Below, in pieces: positions 1 to 7,290 of a stretch of DNA of 64,000 nt. The notes under the pieces were generated by a model, which was not told the DNA's origin, did not search any database, and saw only the letters and a program-made list of their open reading frames with translations. The translations under genes were made by a program, and so were the position numbers. Origin of the DNA: CAZBXE01 sp964496125 (lineage in GTDB: Bacteria; Chlamydiota; Chlamydiia; Chlamydiales; CAZBXE01); assembly GCA_964496125.1 (NCBI GenBank), contig CAZBXE010000011.1, forward strand, positions 1 to 64,000, in the 5' to 3' direction. Within the stretch, counting starts at the first letter, position 1; each line of letters opens with the position of its first letter.

Positions 1-99
1 CAACTTTTCGTATTCCAAGAATTTTACCAATCCGCAAGCACCATGCTACAAAATCTAAATGCCCTTATCCGTAAAATGGCGCAAAATATTGCGGGTTAA
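1..99 (+). CDS. 3' end of a gene cut by the window edge (T3S region)
   Basis: Frame 1 is open from the first base to a TAA at 97-99, giving 32 residues that end in a polar helix (STMLQNLNALIRKMAQNIAG). The next gene begins 21 bases later behind a clear ribosome binding site, so the two are probably co-transcribed. The amphipathic, Gln/Asn-rich tail resembles in character the tail of the following protein (QQMSTILQSIFSGA), so it may be a related T3S-exported protein. That is only an impression from a short piece, and no function can be given. Confidence 0.6.
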   Translation, partial: QLFVFQEFYQSASTMLQNLNALIRKMAQNIAG

Positions 100-120
100 C
101 AGGAAAAGAGGAGTAAAATT

Positions 121-1317
121 ATGACAAATACAGTCGACTTCCTTAATGGTGTTGGTGATTTGAATTTTTATGTCGACCCTTCCACTAACATTACTACTTC
201 GCCGGCAACAGCAGCCCTTCTAGCAGCTTTCCCAAGCACAAGCCTTACAGCAATTTTGCAGACCATTAACAACAAGGTGAATGCCAATCCGACAAATACA
301 TCATTCCAGACGTTGATGACAGATGTCTCAAGCGTCTTAGCACCCACGGTCACAGGATCTTCTCTTACCACACTCATAAACAACATAGAAGATGGATTTA
401 TCACCACCTTCCGACAGATCAACCAAGCAGTCCCTAATAGTTCAGGGGCTCTCGGAGACTGGTCTCCACTTGCTTCTACAGGGGTTGATTTTAAAACGCT
501 CTTTGAAAATTCCTTTGGCCAGTTTATAACAGAATATGCGTCTTCTCTCAATGGGCTAACGGGAGCTCAACTCCTCGATGTGTCTACAAACAATATGATG
601 GTAGACTGGTCTAAATTTCTAGCCGTTCGCGCGGTGATTTTAACAGAAACAGCGACAGGGCAATATGCTAACCTTCCTTCTTTCGAAAAAATCTATTTTG
701 CCTTTTTCCCCCATGCAACCCAAGCAGATTTTCAAAGTGCCCTCTCCGCTTTCTACACAGCACAAATAGGTAAGCCAAAGGGCACTTTTACCCCCTCTAG
801 CCTTGTCAGTGATTTTCTTACGTCTGTAGAGGAAGATTACGCAGCAAGCTTACTGCCACTGCCCCCTCCGCCAGGAGGTAGCCTGGATTCCATCAATGCC
901 TCAAACACGTTCATCTTGGTGCAGGTATTTGAACTTGTGGCCAGCATGATTACCACCTTAGAAAGGATAGCTGTCGTCCAGGCCAATAGATTAAGTTTCT
1001 ACGCCAAATGGGAAAACGCCTACAATTCGTTGATTGGACAGATCCCCATCTTTACGGCAGGCGACTCTTCTGTCTTTGGCCTGAACAACGATAAAACAAA
1101 CGACTCATCCGGCAATGCTAGAACCGACATGAACTCCCAAAACAACACAATGACACAGACACTTCGTTCTTACAGAGACATGGTCGGAAGCCAAGCGCAA
1201 CAGCACCAAACAGCCATCCAACAAACCCAAGAAGCAGTAACGCAGCAAACCAACATTAGCACAGCCATCATCCAGCAAATGAGCACAATACTCCAAAGCA
1301 TTTTCTCAGGAGCCTAA
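121..1317 (+). CDS. Unrecognised T3S-associated protein, possible needle-tip or translocator-like
   Basis: This is a 398-residue protein that I do not recognise. The start is supported by AGGAAAAGAGGAG just before the ATG. The first 100 residues are rich in Thr, Asn, Ala and Ser, like T3S export signals. There is no Sec signal peptide and no membrane segment. The middle is helical with a Pro-rich loop near residue 243 (LPLPPPPGG). The last 60 residues form a Gln-rich helical tail (MVGSQAQQHQTAIQQTQEAV). It stands just upstream of a SycD/LcrH-type chaperone gene, 26 bases away. In Yersinia the needle-tip gene lcrV stands before lcrH-yopB-yopD, so position suggests a tip or translocator role. 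No motif proves it. It could equally be an effector bound by the neighbouring chaperone. Confidence 0.75.
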   Translation: MTNTVDFLNGVGDLNFYVDPSTNITTSPATAALLAAFPSTSLTAILQTINNKVNANPTNTSFQTLMTDVSSVLAPTVTGSSLTTLINNIEDGFITTFRQINQAVPNSSGALGDWSPLASTGVDFKTLFENSFGQFITEYASSLNGLTGAQLLDVSTNNMMVDWSKFLAVRAVILTETATGQYANLPSFEKIYFAFFPHATQADFQSALSAFYTAQIGKPKGTFTPSSLVSDFLTSVEEDYAASLLPLPPPPGGSLDSINASNTFILVQVFELVASMITTLERIAVVQANRLSFYAKWENAYNSLIGQIPIFTAGDSSVFGLNNDKTNDSSGNARTDMNSQNNTMTQTLRSYRDMVGSQAQQHQTAIQQTQEAVTQQTNISTAIIQQMSTILQSIFSGA

Positions 1318-1343
1318 AGGGCCTTAAAAATGAGGAGGAAAAA

Positions 1344-1931
1344 ATGCAATTCAATTCAAAAGAGGTAGTGGAAGGAATTATCAACAAAGCAGGAGCAAAA
1401 GCTACCGAAGAACAAAAAAAAATGATGAGAGAGTTTACAACAAACGTGGTTCAAAAAGGTCAGTTGCCCCAGCAAGCGATTGGTCTTAGTGATGATGCGA
1501 TGGAGGCAATCTATAGCCATGCCTATAGACTCTACAACAGCGGTCGCTTCAAAGATTCTCAAACACTTTTTCAGTTCATGATGATGCTCAATCCCCTGGA
1601 GAAAAAATATGCTCTTGGCAGCGCAGCTTCTTTTCATATGATGAAAGATTACCCAAGAGCCACTTCCGTCTATGCGCTCTGCGCAGCTCTTGACCCCACA
1701 GACCCGATGAATTTCTACTATGCCTCTGATTGCTATCTTCAAATGGGTAAGATAGAGCATGCGCTTGCAACGTTAAAAACAGCAATGGAACGTTCAGGAG
1801 ATAAAAAAATGTATGAGCCTCTTATCAACCGAGGAAAATTAACCCTCCAATTCTTAGAAGAGAGGATCAAGCAAGAAAAAGGTGCAAAAAAAGAGAAGAA
1901 GAAAACAGAAACCAAAAAAAAGGTGGCTTAA
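1344..1931 (+). CDS. SycD/LcrH-type class II T3S chaperone with TPR repeats (first copy)
   Basis: This 195-residue protein is predicted to be a cytoplasmic chaperone that holds T3S translocator proteins before export. It has the LcrH/SycD layout: an N-terminal helical segment, then three TPR-like repeats over about residues 53-155 (AYRLYNSGRFKDSQTLF, GSAASFHMMKDYPRATSVY, YYASDCYLQMGKIEHALAT). The C-terminal 30 residues are very Lys/Glu-rich and probably disordered. GAGGA precedes the ATG. Its stop overlaps the next start in a TAATG arrangement, so translation is likely coupled. A second member lies at 3462-4043, so each may serve a different cargo; the upstream 398-residue protein is the obvious candidate here. 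The family call is firm, the cargo is inferred. Confidence 0.85.
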   Translation: MQFNSKEVVEGIINKAGAKATEEQKKMMREFTTNVVQKGQLPQQAIGLSDDAMEAIYSHAYRLYNSGRFKDSQTLFQFMMMLNPLEKKYALGSAASFHMMKDYPRATSVYALCAALDPTDPMNFYYASDCYLQMGKIEHALATLKTAMERSGDKKMYEPLINRGKLTLQFLEERIKQEKGAKKEKKKTETKKKVA

Positions 1932-2587
1932 TGAGCGCTCCCCATTTTGACCCTTCCCTCGCGAATGCGAAAGGAACGGGCTTTTATATGCACCAAGACT
2001 ATGAAACGCAAAAGCAAACTGCTTTTGTACAAACAAACCTTACGTCTCTTGCTATTCTAAACAGCACCGTTGATCACTGCTTTATCGAAATTTTTGGCGG
2101 ACAAATTTGGAAGTATGGAAGAGAGCTCATTCCACCGCCTAAAAGTACGATCACCCATGTGCATATAGAAAACATGGGATTTGAAAAAGCAAAGACAACA
2201 AAGGTCTTTGATGAACTTCTTGCAACACTGCCTTCGAAACTGCAGAAGGATATAAGACAAGAGCTAGAAAAACCACAACATGAGAGAGATCCCACTATCC
2301 AGGCGATCATCACAACATTAGGGAGGGCAGCTTATGTACTGCTCTTCTTGCAAAATGCCTCAAATATAAGCGAGGCGAGTGCAATTCATAGAACAGAAGC
2401 CAATAGGACTCTTGCAAATGCCCTAAGGCAAGGCCTGTATCAATTTACCCTGCGTGTGACGCAACAGGTAGAAACAGAAATTGATAAGCTTGGTCCCATG
2501 GATCCTGGAGGGGTATGGCTTCAAGGGATGATTGATCGCATTCAGTCACTTGTGACAGCCTATGCGCAACATGAGGGGTCTTTATGA
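1931..2587 (+). CDS. Unrecognised protein of the translocon operon
   Basis: This 218-residue protein is not recognised. It starts on the ATG that overlaps the stop of the preceding chaperone gene and ends in an ATGA overlap with the next gene, so it is firmly inside the operon. It has no signal peptide or clear membrane helix. Residues 1-80 look mixed alpha/beta, and residues 90-218 look helical (for example NRTLANALRQGLYQFTLRV). It lies between two SycD-type chaperone genes, which suggests a T3S role such as chaperone, gatekeeper partner or secreted protein. Nothing in the sequence separates these. Confidence 0.75.
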   Translation: MSAPHFDPSLANAKGTGFYMHQDYETQKQTAFVQTNLTSLAILNSTVDHCFIEIFGGQIWKYGRELIPPPKSTITHVHIENMGFEKAKTTKVFDELLATLPSKLQKDIRQELEKPQHERDPTIQAIITTLGRAAYVLLFLQNASNISEASAIHRTEANRTLANALRQGLYQFTLRVTQQVETEIDKLGPMDPGGVWLQGMIDRIQSLVTAYAQHEGSL

Positions 2588-3450
2588 AAAAAGGAAAGCT
2601 TTCTCTTGTAAAGCTTGAAAAGGAGATTGCAGGACTCAAACAAGACTGGGAGCTGAACAATAGTATCACAAGCATGAAGGTTTTGGGAGATTTGATCTCG
2701 CAGCTACCCCTTCTTCTCCATCTCCATAAGGGGGAGGCAAAAACAAGTGAAACAGCTGCCATTTTAATTGCTGAGGGAGGAGAAAAAGGGAAAGAAAAAG
2801 AAGGTTTACGTCTAATAGCCTCAAGGCTTGTAAACCTTATACCGAATAGACAAAAGCAGGTGGATGTACAGGGACGCCTTCTTCTTGTACTCACTCTATC
2901 ACTCTTTCTGCTTGCCCCAGACGGAAAGTCCGGCGCCACAGAGAACTTTTTTACCGCTTACTGCGCTGTAGAAAGTGGGCTGGTTGCAGCGCTTGGAAGA
3001 GAACTCTTAAGGCCAGTCCTGGAGGAGGAGAGAGAACGAGAGTTATTTGTAAACATGGCAGAGCCCCTAGCGATATTTTCCTTTCTTCTGGCCAATCTAT
3101 CCGACGGAGGCTTTGATACAAAATCCGCAGAGCGCACATTTAGAACCTTTGCTCCAAGGATCAAGGAGAAAATCGAAAAAGTGGTCGCAGAGGTAAAAAG
3201 TAGCGGTGCACTTGCTAGGGGTGAGGTTGAATCCCTACTCAAAATTGCATTTTTAAGTCTAGAAAAAGGCGATTTTGAGGGTTTTTTAGGTTGTGCTGAA
3301 AAGGCAATAGCCCTTTGTGGAACAAGCCTTGCTGCTGTGAAGGTAGGCCTTGCTGAGCAAAGATCGACCATCACTCAGCTTGAAGAGGGATTCTTTCAAC
3401 AATCAAATGAAATCCAGCAGTTAAAAGCAGTTTTTTCGCAATCGGCTTGA
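2584..3450 (+). CDS. Unrecognised all-helical protein of the translocon operon
   Basis: This 288-residue protein is translationally coupled to the previous gene by ATGA. It appears almost wholly alpha-helical, with no signal peptide and no motif I know. A Lys/Glu-rich segment lies near residues 60-75 (EGGEKGKEKEG). The C terminus has a short TPR-like stretch (AFLSLEKGDFEGFLGCAEKAI, about residues 221-241) and ends in a Gln-rich helix. The following chaperone gene begins at its stop. Tight packing with translocator chaperones argues for a T3S accessory role, but the function is unknown. Confidence 0.75.
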   Translation: MKKGKLSLVKLEKEIAGLKQDWELNNSITSMKVLGDLISQLPLLLHLHKGEAKTSETAAILIAEGGEKGKEKEGLRLIASRLVNLIPNRQKQVDVQGRLLLVLTLSLFLLAPDGKSGATENFFTAYCAVESGLVAALGRELLRPVLEEERERELFVNMAEPLAIFSFLLANLSDGGFDTKSAERTFRTFAPRIKEKIEKVVAEVKSSGALARGEVESLLKIAFLSLEKGDFEGFLGCAEKAIALCGTSLAAVKVGLAEQRSTITQLEEGFFQQSNEIQQLKAVFSQSA

Positions 3451-3461
3451 GGGAGCAAATC

Positions 3462-4043
3462 ATGGCTAATAAGGCAGAGAAAATGGCAGGAGCTCTAAAA
3501 AGATCGGCAAACGAAAAGATCACCGATGTGGGGGATGCTGCCTATAAAATTTCAAACAACATCTTCCAAAAGGGGATGCTTCCCAAAGATGCACTAGGCA
3601 TCAGCAATGCACGCATCGAAGCCATGTATGGACAAGCTTATCGTCTTTTCAATAGCGGCAACTACAAAGAGGCTATGAACCTATTTAACATGCTGGTTTT
3701 TCTGAATATCACCGATGCGAAATATACCCTCGGCCTTGCCGCCTGCCTCCATAAATTGAAACATTATAAGCTAGCTGCCGACACGTATGCAAAATGCTCT
3801 ATGCTCGATCCGAAATCCCCTGTACCTTTCTATCAAATGGCTCTTTGCTATCTCGAGCTTGGCGACCCGCTTTCGGCTATTGTGTGCTTAGAGCTTGCCA
3901 TAAAACTTTGCGGAGAAAAAAACGAATACATGGAACTGAAAGGAACGTGTGAATTAACGATCCATGGTTTGAACCAAGCAGCTGAAAACCAAACAAAAAG
4001 AGAGATGAAAGAAAACATCGTCCCAGAGGAAGGGACAAGGTAA
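3462..4043 (+). CDS. SycD/LcrH-type T3S chaperone (second copy), probable partner of CopB/CopD
   Basis: This is a 193-residue chaperone of the LcrH/SycD family, predicted to bind the hydrophobic translocators encoded directly downstream. I chose ATG 3462 because AGGGAG stands six bases upstream; an in-frame TTG at 3447 would add five residues but has no ribosome binding site. TPR-like repeats cover about residues 48-150 (AYRLFNSGNYKEAMNLF, GLAACLHKLKHYKLAADTY, YQMALCYLELGDPLSAIVCL). It resembles the first copy closely, including GISNARIEAMYGQAYRL against GLSDDAMEAIYSHAYRL, so the two are paralogues. Position just before copB matches the lcrH-yopB-yopD order and C. trachomatis CT576-CT579. Confidence 0.88.
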   Translation: MANKAEKMAGALKRSANEKITDVGDAAYKISNNIFQKGMLPKDALGISNARIEAMYGQAYRLFNSGNYKEAMNLFNMLVFLNITDAKYTLGLAACLHKLKHYKLAADTYAKCSMLDPKSPVPFYQMALCYLELGDPLSAIVCLELAIKLCGEKNEYMELKGTCELTIHGLNQAAENQTKREMKENIVPEEGTR

Positions 4044-4053
4044 GGAGTAGGCT

Positions 4054-5751
4054 ATGGACACAACCAGTTTAGGAAGCGGCCCGAGCCTTGGCAAAACGCC
4101 CCAAGAAAACGTGGACGCAGCATACATTGATGCTGTAAACGATACTACCTTAGAAGAGCACGCTATTGACGACAAAGAGATGGACGTGGACGTCATTGAA
4201 AAACACAAACACCACCAAAATCTAATCAAAAACAACGCTGAAGTACATAGTTTCGACAAATCTACACACTTTCTTAAGAGCGTGCTTCATGCTCCCAAAG
4301 AATACCATTCAGAGCACTGGGAGAAGATGCAGGACGAAAAAGTCCACACTGGCAAGACGAACGAGTACGAGCAACAACTTTCGTTGATAGAGGCTGAATT
4401 AAAAGAACAAATGAAGACTCTTACAGCCATGAGCCCCGATGGAAAGCAAATCTCAGAAAATGCAGGAGTAGATGCGCAGATTCAGGCTCTACTCAAAGGG
4501 GGAGCTATTCTACAAAACAACACAGTTGAGGCCGCCAATACCCCTCCCCCTCCTGCAGGCACCCCCACAGTAACAGAAACAGCAACCACAGGGGCAAAAG
4601 GATTTTTAGACCTGATGAGCGAGCAACTCGATAAAGAGGCAAAGGCGCTCGCCTCCCTTGACCCCAATGATAGCTCAACAAAAGACTTTCTCCTCGTGGT
4701 TGCGAAAATGATCCAAGAATTAAAGCAGGTATTACAAAAAATACAATTTGGAGAACAGAATCTATCCTTAAAGGAAGCACAATCTCAAAAAGATCAAGCA
4801 CTCCACCTACAGCACATCAATGAGGTGCAGATCAAAAAAATGAGAGCGCAACTTAAAAAGATGCATGAGGTCAACAAGATCATGAAGATCGTCACCATCG
4901 TCCTCATCGTCGCAACCTTTATGCCTCCAACGCCCGTTAACTTGCTCGTGGGGACCATGGTATCTTCTCTTATGATTGCCGACCAGGAGACAGGCGGGGC
5001 CATATCGAAGGGGCTCGAAAAAGCAGGTGAGGCATTAACACCGCCCGGCTGCCCGAATTGGGTAGGAACTCTTCTGCTTGTTGTCGCCTGTGCAGGCGCA
5101 GCTGGTGCTGTGGGCAGAATCGCAGCCAAGGGAGCCATCTCGACAGCAGTCAAAACCGGCGTTAGCAATATGACACAAGAAATGGCAAAGAAAATGGTAA
5201 GTGAAGTCACTATGAAAACAGCTGCGGGCACAGGTCTTACCCTTGCTTTTTCTACAGGTTCTGCTATGAAGATGGCAACATCCATTGTTGCGGGTATTTC
5301 AGGGGAACCCAAAGATAGCCAGGTAGTGCAAATCATGGCCATGATTGTCCTGCTTGCAGCCATACTCGTGGGAGCAAAAATGGCGATAAGTGGGTCTGGA
5401 GCAAAGGCAACAACCGCTGAGGCAAAGGCAGCTGCACAAAACTCCTCCTATGACGCGGTTTTAAAACAATTAGAGCACTCTTCTCTCATGCTAGGCCTTA
5501 CCGCCGCTACCCTAAACCTTGTAGGAAGCGTCGAGCAATATCAAACGAATAAGCTAAATGCAGATATCCAAAGGCTTGGTGCTGCTCAAACACAAACAGA
5601 AGCCTACATGAGCAGGCTGGCTGATTTTATGAAACAACTAAATTCCGATACGGGTGCGGTAAAGATGTCAACTGAGCTCCAAAAGATGTTTGACTCGATG
5701 GTCCAAGAAAGGATCCAAGGCTTGGATGCACTGTACCAAGGTGCGGCCTAA
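4054..5751 (+). CDS. copB: CopB-like T3S translocator
   Basis: This 565-residue protein is predicted to be the major pore-forming translocator (YopB/CopB family), inserted into the host membrane. AAGGAG stands seven bases before the ATG. The N-terminal 220 residues are hydrophilic and acidic. A coiled coil lies at about residues 225-275. Hydrophobic segments follow at about 279-312 (IVTIVLIVATFMPPTPVNLL), about 337-358 (WVGTLLLVVACAGAAGAVG) and about 430-450 (IMAMIVLLAAILVGAKMAI). A C-terminal helical part contains LEHSSLMLGLTAATLNLVGS. The context (SycD chaperone before, CopD after) supports the call. Sequence identity with Chlamydia CopB was not measured, so the name rests on layout and context. 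Confidence 0.8.
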   Translation: MDTTSLGSGPSLGKTPQENVDAAYIDAVNDTTLEEHAIDDKEMDVDVIEKHKHHQNLIKNNAEVHSFDKSTHFLKSVLHAPKEYHSEHWEKMQDEKVHTGKTNEYEQQLSLIEAELKEQMKTLTAMSPDGKQISENAGVDAQIQALLKGGAILQNNTVEAANTPPPPAGTPTVTETATTGAKGFLDLMSEQLDKEAKALASLDPNDSSTKDFLLVVAKMIQELKQVLQKIQFGEQNLSLKEAQSQKDQALHLQHINEVQIKKMRAQLKKMHEVNKIMKIVTIVLIVATFMPPTPVNLLVGTMVSSLMIADQETGGAISKGLEKAGEALTPPGCPNWVGTLLLVVACAGAAGAVGRIAAKGAISTAVKTGVSNMTQEMAKKMVSEVTMKTAAGTGLTLAFSTGSAMKMATSIVAGISGEPKDSQVVQIMAMIVLLAAILVGAKMAISGSGAKATTAEAKAAAQNSSYDAVLKQLEHSSLMLGLTAATLNLVGSVEQYQTNKLNADIQRLGAAQTQTEAYMSRLADFMKQLNSDTGAVKMSTELQKMFDSMVQERIQGLDALYQGAA

Positions 5752-5763
5752 TGTTTATGAATC

Positions 5764-5782
5764 TGTGGACTAAATGTCCACA
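5764..5782 (+). other. Intercistronic hairpin between copB and copD
   Basis: TGTGGAC, a TAAAT loop and GTCCACA form a perfect 7-bp stem in the 53-base gap. No U-run follows, so it is more likely an mRNA processing or stability element than a terminator. It ends about ten bases before the strong copD ribosome binding site. Confidence 0.5.
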
Positions 5783-5804
5783 TTAGATAAAAAAGGAGGG
5801 ACCT

Positions 5805-6797
5805 ATGTCTGTAGACCCAACACTTCCACCGCCACCGCAGAACTATTTTTTAAATACAGATGATGTGAAGGCAGCCATAGAGCAGCAAATACGGACAGAA
5901 GGGGGAGATGCCAAGGGAGCCCAGATCCTAAGCATCAATCCCGATTCCATCCAAGTGACCGGGCAGAGTACGATAGCTGCAGGTGGCACTGGTGTAGTTG
6001 AAGTAAGCGCCCAGGCAAAAATAAAATACTGGTACGAACAAAACGGCGTCCTGCTCGACAAAACTGAAGACATAACAGTGACGACCACTGTCAAAGTATC
6101 AAGCGAGCTTGCGTCAAACCCATGGCTTACCAATGTCGCTGCTGTTGCCATCTTCATGCAGATGATGACGATTGCCTCAGTCGATATCTTCGGAAAGCTT
6201 GTCGAAGGACTCTTGTCCTCTGAAAACATGAAAGCATCGATTGAAGAAACAAAAGAAGAAGTTAAAAGCATGATGAAGCAAGCTGAATCCTTTGAACAAC
6301 AAGGGATTATGCAGCTCTGCATGGCTGTTGCTCCCTTCATCTTATCAGCAGGTGCCGCCAAAATGGCAAACAGAACGCCCACTCAGCCAGGAGGCTCTGT
6401 AGCAAGAGCGCCAGCCGCTGGTGGAGCAGGAGCACCACCGGCAGGAAACGCCGCTCGCCTAGGAGCACAACCAGCAGAAGGTGCTGCAGGTGGGGCGCCC
6501 ATGGCACCAGTTGCAGGGGCTACAGGACCTGGGTTTGCTGCAAGCTTTGGCAGTTATTTAACACCCATGACACAAACCATGACAGGGGTAAGCCAAGGGA
6601 TCGTCTCCCTCTTTGAAGCAGCACGGATGAGGCAACAAGCAGAACAAACCTACCACCAGAAGGCAGCACAGGTTCGTCAACAAGCCTCCCAACAAGCACA
6701 AGACGCAGCCCAGAAATTGGACCCAAGTTCCGTTTTCCATATGCTAGAAGATATCATGAAATCGATCACGCAAAGATGGAATGTAGGTCCGCGATAA
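5805..6797 (+). CDS. copD: CopD-like T3S translocator
   Basis: This 330-residue protein is predicted to be the minor translocator (YopD/CopD family), partner of CopB in the host-membrane pore. AAAAAAGGAGGG precedes the ATG. Hydrophobic segments are visible at about residues 106-128 (LTNVAAVAIFMQMMTIASV) and 167-185 (GIMQLCMAVAPFILSAGAA). An Ala/Gly/Pro-rich linker follows at about 190-240. The C-terminal helix is Gln-rich (AEQTYHQKAAQVRQQASQQ), the type of amphipathic tail used by YopD-like proteins. The call depends on position after copB and the hydrophobic layout. Confidence 0.75.
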   Translation: MSVDPTLPPPPQNYFLNTDDVKAAIEQQIRTEGGDAKGAQILSINPDSIQVTGQSTIAAGGTGVVEVSAQAKIKYWYEQNGVLLDKTEDITVTTTVKVSSELASNPWLTNVAAVAIFMQMMTIASVDIFGKLVEGLLSSENMKASIEETKEEVKSMMKQAESFEQQGIMQLCMAVAPFILSAGAAKMANRTPTQPGGSVARAPAAGGAGAPPAGNAARLGAQPAEGAAGGAPMAPVAGATGPGFAASFGSYLTPMTQTMTGVSQGIVSLFEAARMRQQAEQTYHQKAAQVRQQASQQAQDAAQKLDPSSVFHMLEDIMKSITQRWNVGPR

Positions 6798-6811
6798 TAG
6801 GGAGGTAGACC

Positions 6812-7189
6812 TTGCTTAATGAATTTGCACCTAAGATCTCAGAAGATTTTGACATACCCCTTGCCGCAAATGAGGCAGGAGTGTACAGCCTGCCCCTTGC
6901 AGAAGAGGGGGAGATGGTATTGCAGGAAAAGGAGGGTACGGTTTCATTGTTTTGTTCCCTCGGACAGCTACCCAAAGAAAGAACAGAAGAACTGATAGAA
7001 AAGATGCTCGGCTCCAATTTATTTGGACGGGAGACCTTTTTATCCGTCCTTGGGCTAAAACCCGATGGGAAAACTGTCATTTTGCAAAGAGACATTAATT
7101 ATCCTATTGGCTATGATGACTTTAAGTTAGTTTTTGAAGACTTTATCAATAGCATTGCCACCTGGGGATCCATCATCAACTCCAGGTAA
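6812..7189 (+). CDS. Small T3S chaperone-like protein (CT663 position)
   Basis: This is a 125-residue acidic protein with the size and alpha/beta pattern of CesT-type class I T3S chaperones: N-terminal helix, central strands (GVYSLPLAEEGEMVLQEK), then FEDFINSIATWGSII at the end. The start is TTG at 6812, supported by GGAGGT five bases upstream; no nearby ATG is better placed. It directly precedes cdsD, as CT663 precedes CT664 in C. trachomatis. I recall that CT663 has been discussed both as a chaperone-like protein and as an RNA polymerase binder, so a regulatory role is also possible. Confidence 0.7.
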   Translation: MLNEFAPKISEDFDIPLAANEAGVYSLPLAEEGEMVLQEKEGTVSLFCSLGQLPKERTEELIEKMLGSNLFGRETFLSVLGLKPDGKTVILQRDINYPIGYDDFKLVFEDFINSIATWGSIINSR

Positions 7190-7290
7190 ACAATACCCTT
7201 TTTTGGCACAAAATTTGCGGTTTATGAGGGGGTGAGCTTGCCCATTTCTGCCTAGTATGAGATGAATAGGTGAAGGGAGCACAAAAAACG

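Noticed and set aside
5843..6382. Long minus-strand frame opposite copD
   Set aside because: A shadow of the copD codon pattern with no start context; the same applies to long antisense frames at 4794-5363, 11064-11717, 14547-15143 and 62132-62761.
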